Shown here one piece after another: positions 1 to 7,852 of a stretch of DNA of 25,416 bases (positions are counted from its first letter, which is position 1; every line of letters begins with the position of its first letter). The stretch lies in assembly GCA_051648105.1 (NCBI GenBank), contig JBOFEN010000111.1, positions 1-25,416 on the forward strand, in the 5' to 3' direction. The translations under genes and the position numbers were made by a program. The notes below the pieces were generated by a model. That model was not told the origin of the DNA. It saw only the letters and a program-made list of their open reading frames with translations, and made no database searches. Origin of the DNA: UBA7332 sp051648105 (lineage in GTDB: Bacteria; Bacteroidota; Bacteroidia; Bacteroidales; UBA7332).

Positions 1-1103
1 TTTATAAGGGTGAGGTTAGATTCCTTCGTGCTTATTCATACTTCATTCTTGCTCGTACGTACGGCGGTGTTCCTGTGTTTACAGATAATAAGAGCCCAGA
101 AGCAACAGTTAAGAGACCACATCAAGAGGTTATTCGTTTTATTATCTCTGAGTGTGAGCAGATCTCTGAAATACTACCAGCTTTAAGACCAGTTAATGCA
201 GAGCATAAAGGAGCAGCAACAAAGTACTCAGCTTTGGCTTTGCAGGCAAAAGCAGCTTCAGATATTCTTGATTACGATGTGATGTTGAGAGCAACAAACT
301 CAATTATTGAATCAGGTGAGTTCGGACTTTTCCCAGATTATTATAATCTATTTAAGAAGTCTGGTGAGTTATCTCAAGAGAATCTGTTTGAACTTCAATA
401 CACATTCCAAGGCTCTGAAACTGGAGACTCATTTGTTTCTGATAACTACTGGGCTTTCCAAGGCCCTGGTGTTGGTGCTAACTTTAAAAGTGTAAAGAAA
501 TTTGGTGCAAACAATGAGCAGAATATGGAAGGAGGTTGGGGTTTCTTGCCAGTAAACAAGAAACTGTCTGACTTTATGAGTTCAAGAAATGAATCAGTAA
601 GATACCAAACTCTGGTACTTCCTACTTCTGGAATGTTTGATCAGAACAATAATAGTTGTTTCATTACACTTTCTAATGATACTCTTTATCCTGGTGGTGA
701 GGGATCCCCAACCCAGTATAATGGTAAAGCTTATTTACCATCGCAAGAGCTAGTAAGAAGCTTGTATGGAGGGGATAAGAATATTATTATGATTAGATAT
801 GCTGATATCCTACTTTTGAATGCAGAGGCTAGAATTAGCACTGGTGGTAATGGTGACCAGCAGATTAATATGGTTCGCGAGAGAGCAGGAATGCCAGCTA
901 TCACTGGTGCTACTATTGATGACCTTATTGATGAAAGATATGTGGAGTTAGGTTGTGAGTATGGAGAAAGATATTATGATCTTGTTCGTACAGGTAAAGC
1001 CCTCACAGTTTTGGCTAATCAGGGTAATGGTTACACCGCAGATAAGAGATTCTATCCTATACCTCAAGAGCAGGTGGATTTGAACCCTTCTTTGGGTAAT
1101 TGA
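1..1103 (+). CDS. SusD/RagB-family outer-membrane lipoprotein, C-terminal part (5' end outside window)
   Basis: The reading frame is open from base 3 to the TGA at 1101-1103, so this is the 3' part of a longer gene; a GTG at 75 is internal, not a start. The first codons read FLRAYSYFILARTYGGVPVF, the conserved SusD helical segment (F-RA-Y-..L...YGGVP). Later, IRYADILLLNAEA (about 85 residues from the end) and the terminal RFYPIPQEQVDLNP are both typical of SusD C-termini. SusD proteins are surface lipoproteins that cap a SusC TonB-dependent transporter and capture the substrate. The partner SusC and the lipobox must lie upstream, outside the window. The gene is followed by two hairpin terminators and is not co-transcribed with the next genes, which run on the opposite strand. 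It is distinct from the complete SusD at 16906. The family call is very safe; the substrate is unknown. Confidence 0.95.
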   Translation, partial: YKGEVRFLRAYSYFILARTYGGVPVFTDNKSPEATVKRPHQEVIRFIISECEQISEILPALRPVNAEHKGAATKYSALALQAKAASDILDYDVMLRATNSIIESGEFGLFPDYYNLFKKSGELSQENLFELQYTFQGSETGDSFVSDNYWAFQGPGVGANFKSVKKFGANNEQNMEGGWGFLPVNKKLSDFMSSRNESVRYQTLVLPTSGMFDQNNNSCFITLSNDTLYPGGEGSPTQYNGKAYLPSQELVRSLYGGDKNIIMIRYADILLLNAEARISTGGNGDQQINMVRERAGMPAITGATIDDLIDERYVELGCEYGERYYDLVRTGKALTVLANQGNGYTADKRFYPIPQEQVDLNPSLGN

Positions 1104-1120
1104 TCTGAGTAAATTTTGTA

Positions 1121-1158
1121 AGAGAGCTAGTATCACTTGTGTATACTAGCTCTCTTTG
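1121..1158 (+). terminator. Intrinsic terminator after the partial SusD gene
   Basis: A perfect 13-bp stem (AGAGAGCTAGTAT at 1121-1133 pairing with 1143-1155) encloses a 9-base loop and runs into TTTG. It lies 17 bases after the SusD stop codon. The T-run is short, so termination may be completed by the second hairpin at 1202-1240. Confidence 0.8.
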
Positions 1159-1201
1159 TTATTGAACATATCAGTTTTTATCTTTACTACTAAGTGTACA
1201 A

Positions 1202-1240
1202 AAAAAAGCCACTCTCACCTTTGGCGATAGTGGCTTTTTT
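1202..1240. terminator. Bidirectional intrinsic terminator between convergent genes
   Basis: AAAAAAGCCACT (1202-1213) pairs exactly with AGTGGCTTTTTT (1229-1240), with a partly paired inner part around a small loop. The stem has an A-run on the left and a T-run on the right, so it reads as hairpin plus U-tract on both strands. It sits between the SusD gene ending at 1103 (+) and the LRR gene ending at 1257 (-), where one element can stop both convergent transcripts. Confidence 0.88.
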
Positions 1241-1256
1241 GTATTGTTGTTATTGG

Positions 1257-3035
1257 TTACTTTGCAGAGTATGAAAAACAGTTTGTAAAACCATATCCAG
1301 ACTGCTGAGGGCATATCGCAGATGCGTGATAGTAGTGGTCTTCAGTAGTAGGAGGAACGCCTTGAGAGTAGTCCCACATATTGTTATGTATCTCTTGGGG
1401 TATCTCTCCAGATAGTCTGTTTCCAGAGACAATGAAGTTATACAAAGACTCAACTAAGGTAATGTTATCCAATCCTCCTGTAATGTTGTTATTGCTAACA
1501 TCGAAGTAAAATAGAGTAGGAGAGTTTGGTACTCTAAGTTCTCCACTAATCAATGCATTTGAAAGGATGAATGTATTAAGGTTTGTTAGCTTAGCTATAT
1601 TCTCAATATTTCCTGTTATATTGTTTTTTGCAGTTGAGGCAGAAGTGATAACAAACAAGTTTAGCTTTGAGTAGTCAAATATTTCTGCAGGAATCTCACC
1701 CGAGAGGACACCATTGTTCTGATCGATCTGTAGCATTTCAAGTTCAGGTTTGCCAGCTATCCAATCAATAGAACCACTAAGATTATTGTAGTTTAGATAA
1801 ATGTACTTAAGCTTTGACATGTTTGTAAGCATCTCATTAGGATCGAAGCTTATGCCAAGAGAACCTAGTCCCAAAGTTGTTAGATTAACCAGCTCTTTAA
1901 AATCAGATGGTAATACTAGAGACGATCTCATATTGCTTATAATAAGCTCTTCAAGGGTTTTCCAATTTGAAATGCTTGTTGGAAGAGCAGATACTTTATG
2001 AGTTGCAAGAGTTAACTTCTTAAGCTTTTTAAGATCACCCATATCGCTTGGAAGAGCATTTATATTTGGCATTCTTAGTTCTAACTTCTCAAGATTTTCA
2101 AGATTAGAAATACCTGATTGCATACTACCAGTTACATATGGTAATCCAAGTGTTAACTCTTTGATGCTTGATAGTTGGTAAATAACTCCTAGAGGATTCG
2201 TCAATATACTATTAGGTTCAACATTCGAGATTGTTAGAGACTCTAAATTTGTTATAGCTTTGTACTCTTCAGTCAGCTCCCACTTAAGATTTGAAGACTG
2301 AGCAGCAGATACGTAAAGAGTTTTCAGGTTTGTTAGCAGTGTAATGTGTCGAGGTAGTTCACCAACAAGCTCGTCTGCGGCTAGATGTAGAGATTTAAGT
2401 TCTGAAATATACCCAATTTCATTTGGTATAGATCCTTTCATCCCTGCAACGCGTTGAAGATTTAGTGTGGTAACCCTTTTTTCACCATTAACTACTTCTG
2501 TTTCTATCCCAGCCCATTGCTCCAAAGGCTTAGCAAGATCCCAAGGGAACTCATTAGATCTACTATCGCCATACCAATTATGGCCAGCAGTAGCTTTGTA
2601 TATAGCAACAAGTGATAAACTATCTTGTAATCTGCTTTCAGCCCTTACAGCCCCAGATTGAGAAATACCAACTCGTTTTTTTGTATCTCCATCTTTTGAA
2701 ATCAGAAGGTGAGCAAAACGAGGGAAGTCATCGCTGTATGCTTGAGGTGTTACGTTAATTGATGTGGTTCCACTCTTGCCAGCCGGTGGATTAACATTTA
2801 ACCACTCTTTTCCTGTTTCAGATATTTCGATTGCCCAACTTTTGCCACTTGACTCTATTTCAAAGGTCTGGGCAATTGAAGTCCCAGTAAAAATAAGTGT
2901 ATCTGTACTTACTATTATGGACTCTTGTTCTGGGGTTGTGTCGTCTTCTTTAGAGCAACTGCTGAGAGTTGCTATTAATGTAATTGCACTAATACATATT
3001 GGTGCAAATTGTCTGATATTCCACGTTTTTTTCAT
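1257..3035 (-). CDS. BACON / leucine-rich-repeat surface lipoprotein (592 aa)
   Basis: The signal peptide ends in a lipobox (LSSC, Cys27) followed by SKEDD, which fits the Bacteroidota signal for export of lipoproteins to the cell surface. Residues about 40-128 form a BACON-like domain ending in GISQSG. Next comes an LRRNT-like cap (DSLSLVAIYKATAGHNW ... PWDLAKPLEQWAGI ... RVTTLNLQ), then roughly 15 LRRs. Early repeats are plant-like (GSIPNEIG); middle ones have the LPxxLxxL form (INALPSDMGDLKKLKKL). The C-terminus carries ICPQQSGYGFTNC, a signature shared with the LRR genes at 6665, 7853 and 11695. The likely role is a surface binding protein or adhesin; LRRs usually bind protein or glycan, but no ligand can be inferred. 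The gene follows the M6 protease by 38 bases on the same strand and is probably co-transcribed with it. Confidence 0.92.
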   Translation of the reverse strand: MKKTWNIRQFAPICISAITLIATLSSCSKEDDTTPEQESIIVSTDTLIFTGTSIAQTFEIESSGKSWAIEISETGKEWLNVNPPAGKSGTTSINVTPQAYSDDFPRFAHLLISKDGDTKKRVGISQSGAVRAESRLQDSLSLVAIYKATAGHNWYGDSRSNEFPWDLAKPLEQWAGIETEVVNGEKRVTTLNLQRVAGMKGSIPNEIGYISELKSLHLAADELVGELPRHITLLTNLKTLYVSAAQSSNLKWELTEEYKAITNLESLTISNVEPNSILTNPLGVIYQLSSIKELTLGLPYVTGSMQSGISNLENLEKLELRMPNINALPSDMGDLKKLKKLTLATHKVSALPTSISNWKTLEELIISNMRSSLVLPSDFKELVNLTTLGLGSLGISFDPNEMLTNMSKLKYIYLNYNNLSGSIDWIAGKPELEMLQIDQNNGVLSGEIPAEIFDYSKLNLFVITSASTAKNNITGNIENIAKLTNLNTFILSNALISGELRVPNSPTLFYFDVSNNNITGGLDNITLVESLYNFIVSGNRLSGEIPQEIHNNMWDYSQGVPPTTEDHYYHASAICPQQSGYGFTNCFSYSAK

Positions 3036-3073
3036 GTAACTTGTATTTAGTTATTAGTAGTTTAATATTTATA

Positions 3074-5614
3074 TTAAAGTGCAATTTTGTAATTGAGACC
3101 ATTTACATTAACAATGTATATTCCACTATTTGGTATACTGATAACTTTCTCGTCCCCATCAAAAAAATCTCTCTTTATCAATACGCCAGTTGTTTGGTAT
3201 ATTGAAATATCAAGTGTAGAATTGCTATTGTTCTTAATTGTAATACTTGAGTTTGAATTTTTGAAAACCATTATACTCGATTGCTTATTCTCTTCAATGT
3301 TTGTCGATTCTGAAGTTACTACAATTAAAGGATCTGAACTCACCGATGTTGTAGTGGAGTTTGATGATCTTAGCAAACAGTAGTATAAGGTAGAACTTAA
3401 TGCACCAATTACTTTGTGGCTATTTGTGTTCCCTAGTTCTTTGTTGTTGTATTGACCTAGATATTGTCTATCTATAGAAATATCGTGGTACGAAATATAT
3501 ATATCATCAATTGAGAACTTGTTGCTAGTGCTACCTCTGCTCCAACTAACTCTAACTTTAGTTGTATTTTCAGGAAGATTATCATTTTGATAATTTACCT
3601 TATCGGCTCCACCGTTCTCTTTATTAAGTGTGTCGAAGAGTTTCCACATTCCATTTGATAGAGCCTCTAATTTTATACTCCACTGGTTATTGTTGTCATC
3701 AACATTGTACCAAAAGGCAAAACTTTCAAGTGTATAACCTTTATCAGGAGTTGTTATCTCTCTTGATAAGTTTACAGAACTCATAGAAGGTGAGGATTTG
3801 CCAAAGGTTGTCTCGTTTTTCGTGAAGCTTCCAGATAAAGTAAGTTCTGAGTCGATATTGTCATTTGAGAAATCCCAGTAATTACTCTGTACTCCATTAT
3901 CAAGAATAGTTTCTGTGTAAACATCCAGATGGTAATTTGTTGCTCTATCAGCGTCATCCCAATTTAACTCAAAGCTATTATCTGTAATGTATGAGGATGT
4001 AATTATATCAGGAGGGGTCAATATAAAACCTCCAGAGAGTTTGAAATTGATTATCCCATCATTTTCGCTTATTTCAGTTATTGGTTTACCCATAAGTTGT
4101 CCACTCCATAGGCGAGAACTAGGCATACTGTTATCTGTAAACTCCTTCTTGTTTGAGGTGCCAGGGTAGGGGTCTCCACTCAAAGTTGATTTACTCTGTA
4201 CACCATCGGCTACCTCTAATTCGAAACATTGTCTCAGAGAATTTGCATTCACTTGGTTATTATACCAAGGTGTAGTGGAGGTAAAGTCCAAGTGGTAGAT
4301 AAGCATGCCATGTCCAGGAAGAGCCCTATCCCACATAGTCTGTTGTCTATTTTCCAAAATGAAATACTCCTTGTCATTTGCACTATTATTTAGAATATAT
4401 GCAGTATTACTCTCTTGAAGTGGTTCTAATATATAGTCATCAGCTTCGTTTAACTCAGTTAGTGTTAACCATCCGCTCTTCCATCTTTCCCAAGCATTAA
4501 GGCTTGGAGGCACATTGCCATTACCGTTATATGGACCATTAGCCATAAGACTCCATGCGTCTAGTCCGAAGGCTTGACCATTTGTACTAGCGTCTGTGTC
4601 GTAGGTGTCTGGTAGTCCTAGTATATGTGAGAATTCATGACAGAAAGTACCAATCCCCGACATTCTTGTCCCATTAGTTCCAGAAAGTTCAGAGCCACAA
4701 GCATAATTGTTGAACTTTACACCGTCCTTTTGAGGTAGAAGATTGTCTGGTAGGCTGAGAGGATCTTTTAGATTGTACGCATGAGGCCAAATGCTTTCAG
4801 GAGACGCTCCTTCAGCTTCACTATAGCCAGCGTAAAAGACAAATAGGTTATCTACGTATCCATCACTGTCCCCGTCTAATTCTAGCATATTTATCTCCCC
4901 AAGGTTAGCTATATTGAGTGCATCAAATACCATCCTTGCAGGGTCTTTGTCTCTATTTCCTTGGTAGTTAGCGCCGTACGTAGCAAGGGTGTTTGGTAGA
5001 GTAATAGGTCCAATAATGAAGAATTCTGGGTCAAATTTACCCATAGAATTATCGTTGAAATAATCTTTAGCACTTCCTACTTGTCCATGTGAATTTGTAT
5101 ATCCAGGGATGTTTAGCATATTTGCGAATTCTACCTCTGGGGAGTTTATCGTAAACTTGACATCAGAAAATTCTACCAAAATAACGATACCCTTTCTTTT
5201 ACCATCCCTTTTGTATTCTCTGTTAGTATAGGGCCTCATAGGAGAGTAGGTTGAAGAAATTCTAGAATTTTTCATTCTAGCCATATCGCTAGAGTTGACC
5301 AGTTGATAATCTTTGGTGATATCGTCTATTCTAGTGCTTTTGCCAGCTGTTATGTTAGACTCTGTAATATTACCTTGACTATCCTTTATTAGATAGACAT
5401 AGTTGCCTTTATTGTTTTGAGTTATGACATGTCCATCGCTATTGGTTGCGTAGTGCATTGACTCATCACCATTTAATTGAATGTATATAGATGTACCATC
5501 CGTGTTTTTTGCTTGGTGAAGTCCAGGTTTGGCAGGGATGGCTTGAAGCCCTATTGTAGTAGCGCTTGAGAGAATTAAGGCTCCCAGATATCCCCATTTA
5601 TTAAGTTTACTCAT
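3074..5614 (-). CDS. Secreted M6-family zinc metalloprotease with T9SS C-terminal sorting domain (846 aa)
   Basis: After an N-terminal signal peptide and the stretch AIPAKPG, common in M6 proteases of Bacteroidota, comes a propeptide-like region to about residue 135. The catalytic domain follows, starting near RKGIVILVEFSDVKF. The zinc site is HEFSHILGLPD (His326, Glu327, His330, Asp336), with a Met-turn-like WSLMANGPYNG downstream. Acidic DxDxDG-type stretches (ELDGDSDGYVDN) suggest calcium binding. A fibronectin-III-like module begins near residue 530 and is followed by a beta-rich, jelly-roll-like region. The last ~70 residues (ending SGIYIVNVNGLNYKIAL) fit a type A T9SS sorting domain, so the protein is probably exported through T9SS and attached to the surface or released. 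It lies upstream of, and probably in an operon with, the LRR lipoprotein. Its target is presumably protein. The family assignment is firm; the T9SS call rests on the terminal motif. Confidence 0.93.
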   Translation of the reverse strand: MSKLNKWGYLGALILSSATTIGLQAIPAKPGLHQAKNTDGTSIYIQLNGDESMHYATNSDGHVITQNNKGNYVYLIKDSQGNITESNITAGKSTRIDDITKDYQLVNSSDMARMKNSRISSTYSPMRPYTNREYKRDGKRKGIVILVEFSDVKFTINSPEVEFANMLNIPGYTNSHGQVGSAKDYFNDNSMGKFDPEFFIIGPITLPNTLATYGANYQGNRDKDPARMVFDALNIANLGEINMLELDGDSDGYVDNLFVFYAGYSEAEGASPESIWPHAYNLKDPLSLPDNLLPQKDGVKFNNYACGSELSGTNGTRMSGIGTFCHEFSHILGLPDTYDTDASTNGQAFGLDAWSLMANGPYNGNGNVPPSLNAWERWKSGWLTLTELNEADDYILEPLQESNTAYILNNSANDKEYFILENRQQTMWDRALPGHGMLIYHLDFTSTTPWYNNQVNANSLRQCFELEVADGVQSKSTLSGDPYPGTSNKKEFTDNSMPSSRLWSGQLMGKPITEISENDGIINFKLSGGFILTPPDIITSSYITDNSFELNWDDADRATNYHLDVYTETILDNGVQSNYWDFSNDNIDSELTLSGSFTKNETTFGKSSPSMSSVNLSREITTPDKGYTLESFAFWYNVDDNNNQWSIKLEALSNGMWKLFDTLNKENGGADKVNYQNDNLPENTTKVRVSWSRGSTSNKFSIDDIYISYHDISIDRQYLGQYNNKELGNTNSHKVIGALSSTLYYCLLRSSNSTTTSVSSDPLIVVTSESTNIEENKQSSIMVFKNSNSSITIKNNSNSTLDISIYQTTGVLIKRDFFDGDEKVISIPNSGIYIVNVNGLNYKIAL

Positions 5615-6664
5615 AATGTTGTAATACAGTACTATAATGTTTTTTGACTTTAATAATTATTGCTCTATTTCTACTAAGTAGCGAATATAGTATATTATTT
5701 TATATTATGGATTTATCAGCTTAAAAAAGAGTGCTTATTAATTTATTATTGTTCTATTCATTTATTATTAGATGAGACTTAAGCTGTGATTATATTAATA
5801 ATCTTTAATTAGTATTTATTCTAGGGTCTTCGCGTGCAGCTTTTTTGATCATATTTCCTACGGAGTTGATTTGACAATTTGGAATGTATATTTATACAAT
5901 TGGTGCCATTTTAATAGTTTGATATTTTATGACTATTTTCTGTATAAGAGATGGGAATAATATTATTTTTTTCTTGATATATTATTCTTAATCTTGAAAT
6001 GTAGGTCTATTGAACTCTTATTTCTTAGAAATATAAACTATTTTGACTTGAAATGCTTAGGATTTCGAGCTTAAAGGTAGTTTGATTTTGTCTATTTGTA
6101 AGGCATTATATGAGATAAATCCAATACAGATATCTAAAATTGGTTTTTTTTATATCTAAGTTCCTGTCAATTAGTGGTTTGTTTCTATATCTTTTTGCAA
6201 GCATTGTTGCTTCTATTTGATCATTATATTTATCTCCTTAAATAATATCTATATAATGATTGAGCAATAATTGACGTTTTGTTAGTATAATACTGTTATT
6301 GGTTTACAAGATGCTTAAATCCTATTTTCTCTTCTAGAATTGGTGTTTTCGTCTTGTTTGTTGTCGTGTTTATGCATAATAATTCGTTTGTAAGTATTTG
6401 GGTTAAAGCTATGTAACTGTTCTTGCTTTCTGGTTGCCACCCCTTATATGCGGTTCTGCATATTATATTCATATATTTCACTGTTGTGATTTATACAAAG
6501 ATTAACGGTGTTCTTGTTCCAATTAAGCCGTTTAAAGTTTGTGAGGTTTGATATTTTACACTTCTTTTGCAAATGGTAGCTCCGAAATTTTAGCGTTTGG
6601 AAGTCTATTTGTTTGTTGCGGATTAAATCGGAGTATATAATATAGATTAGAAATTAATTATTTC
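5615..6664. other. Gene-free AT-rich region between divergent transcription units
   Basis: About 1,050 bases separate the start of the M6 protease (-) from the start of the first LRR gene of the cluster (+), so promoters for both units should lie here. I found no convincing match to the Bacteroidota promoter pattern (TTTG ... TAnnTTTG) on either strand; the nearest are weak, for example TTG at 6514 with TAAAGTTTG at 6533. The only sizeable open frame is 61 codons on the - strand (6481-6296); it has no recognisable family and a composition like the surroundings, so I do not call it a gene. No tRNA, rRNA or strong hairpin was seen. Confidence 0.6.
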
Positions 6665-7816
6665 ATGAAAAAGTTTTCATTTTTATGTTTGGTAGCATTT
6701 ACTATGATGTTACTATCTTGCGGAAGTGATTCTGAAGGAACAGATGGTGGTATAGTTGTAGATCCTCAATTGTCGGTGCTTGGAGCTCCAGAGGATTATT
6801 TAGCAAAACCAATGGCGAGCTTATTGCGTATTAGAGTTAAAGCAAATTCAGAATGGGTAGTTTCAGTGAATGAAGAAGCTCAATATTGGATTACTACGGA
6901 CATTAATGAGGGGAATGCTTCTGAAGATGAGCAACCTGTTGTTATTTCTTTTGGGAGAAATATTGAAGAGGCTCAGAGCCGTAAAGGTATTGTTACTATT
7001 TCGCTTAAGAGTGATACTCTAAAGAAGGTGACAATTAATGTAACCCAGAAGTCAGAGTATCTTTTTGTTCAAGATAGTTTGGCCCTTGTCGAGATTCGCA
7101 CAGCTTTAAATGGAGATAACTGGCATAAACCTTGGGATCTTACTAAAAATGTCTCTGAATGGGTTGGCGTTGCTATAAATGAGATCCAAGATGTTAGACG
7201 TGTTGTTACTGTTTGGTTTGCTGGATCAAACAATGTAGAGGGTGAATTTCCAAAGGCTTTTTCAAAATTGTCAGCATTAGGTGGTATTCAATTTGCTAAT
7301 GAGGCGAAATTGGTAGGACCACTTCCAGCGGAATTAGGCGAACTAAAAATGTTGGAAAAGATATTTTTGACAAATTGTGCTCTTGATGGTGTTATCCCAG
7401 GAGAACTGAAAAATTGCACTTCACTAGATGCTATCGCGATTGAAGGATGTCAGTTTACCGGTATCGCTGAAGAAGTTGGAAATGTGCCTAAGCTCATTGG
7501 TTTGACTGTCGCTAAATGTAAATTGGAGGGGAAACTTTCAGAGCAAAAATGGTATAATAATATGACTTCTCTTGTTTTGCTTGATATTTCAGGTAATAAC
7601 TTAGAGGGTACCCTTCCCGAAACATTACTTAATGGAAAGCGCTCGTTAATTTATATGGCTACTAGTGGTAACCGTTTTGTAGGAGAATTTCCTGAAGCTA
7701 TAGCAGCAAAGACATCGCTTATGTCTGGATCTGAGTCTGCTGTCAATATCTGTCCGCAGCAAGAAGGTTTTGGTTTCGAAGCTGATACTTGTCCTGAGTT
7801 CAGCGAAGAGAAATAA
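6665..7816 (+). CDS. BACON / leucine-rich-repeat surface lipoprotein (383 aa)
   Basis: This is the first and smallest of four consecutive LRR lipoprotein genes. The lipobox is LLSC (Cys19), followed by GSDSEGTD. Residues about 35-130 form a BACON-like domain with a conserved Trp (SEWVVSVNEEAQYW) and a terminal VTQKSEY. An LRRNT-like cap (DSLALVEIRTALNGDNWHKPWDLTKNVSEWVGV ... RRVVTVWF) leads into only about six LRRs, several containing Cys (LTNCALDG, IEGCQFTG, VAKCKLEG). The C-terminus has the family signature NICPQQEGFGFEADTC. The start at 6665 is supported by the MKKFSF signal sequence; no Shine-Dalgarno is visible, as expected in this phylum. It is probably the promoter-proximal gene of the cluster, with 36 bases to the next gene. 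The role is inferred as surface recognition; the ligand is unknown. Confidence 0.92.
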   Translation: MKKFSFLCLVAFTMMLLSCGSDSEGTDGGIVVDPQLSVLGAPEDYLAKPMASLLRIRVKANSEWVVSVNEEAQYWITTDINEGNASEDEQPVVISFGRNIEEAQSRKGIVTISLKSDTLKKVTINVTQKSEYLFVQDSLALVEIRTALNGDNWHKPWDLTKNVSEWVGVAINEIQDVRRVVTVWFAGSNNVEGEFPKAFSKLSALGGIQFANEAKLVGPLPAELGELKMLEKIFLTNCALDGVIPGELKNCTSLDAIAIEGCQFTGIAEEVGNVPKLIGLTVAKCKLEGKLSEQKWYNNMTSLVLLDISGNNLEGTLPETLLNGKRSLIYMATSGNRFVGEFPEAIAAKTSLMSGSESAVNICPQQEGFGFEADTCPEFSEEK

Positions 7817-7852
7817 GTTGGAGATTTATTTTAATTCTAAACAAATATTTAC

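Noticed and set aside
75..1103. GTG 75 as the true start of the first gene
   Set aside because: The frame is open upstream to the window edge and encodes conserved SusD residues there (FLRAYSYFILARTYGGVP), so the gene is truncated by the window.
5652..6272. Inverted pair AATTATTGCTC (near 5655) and GAGCAATAATT (near 6262) as possible ends of a lost mobile element
   Set aside because: Only 11 bases, very AT-rich, about 600 bases apart, and no target duplication or transposase remnant between them; chance is a sufficient explanation.
6296..6481. 61-codon open frame on the - strand in the gene-free region
   Set aside because: No signal, no recognisable family, no partner gene, and composition like the surrounding non-coding DNA. 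A remnant of a gene cannot be excluded.
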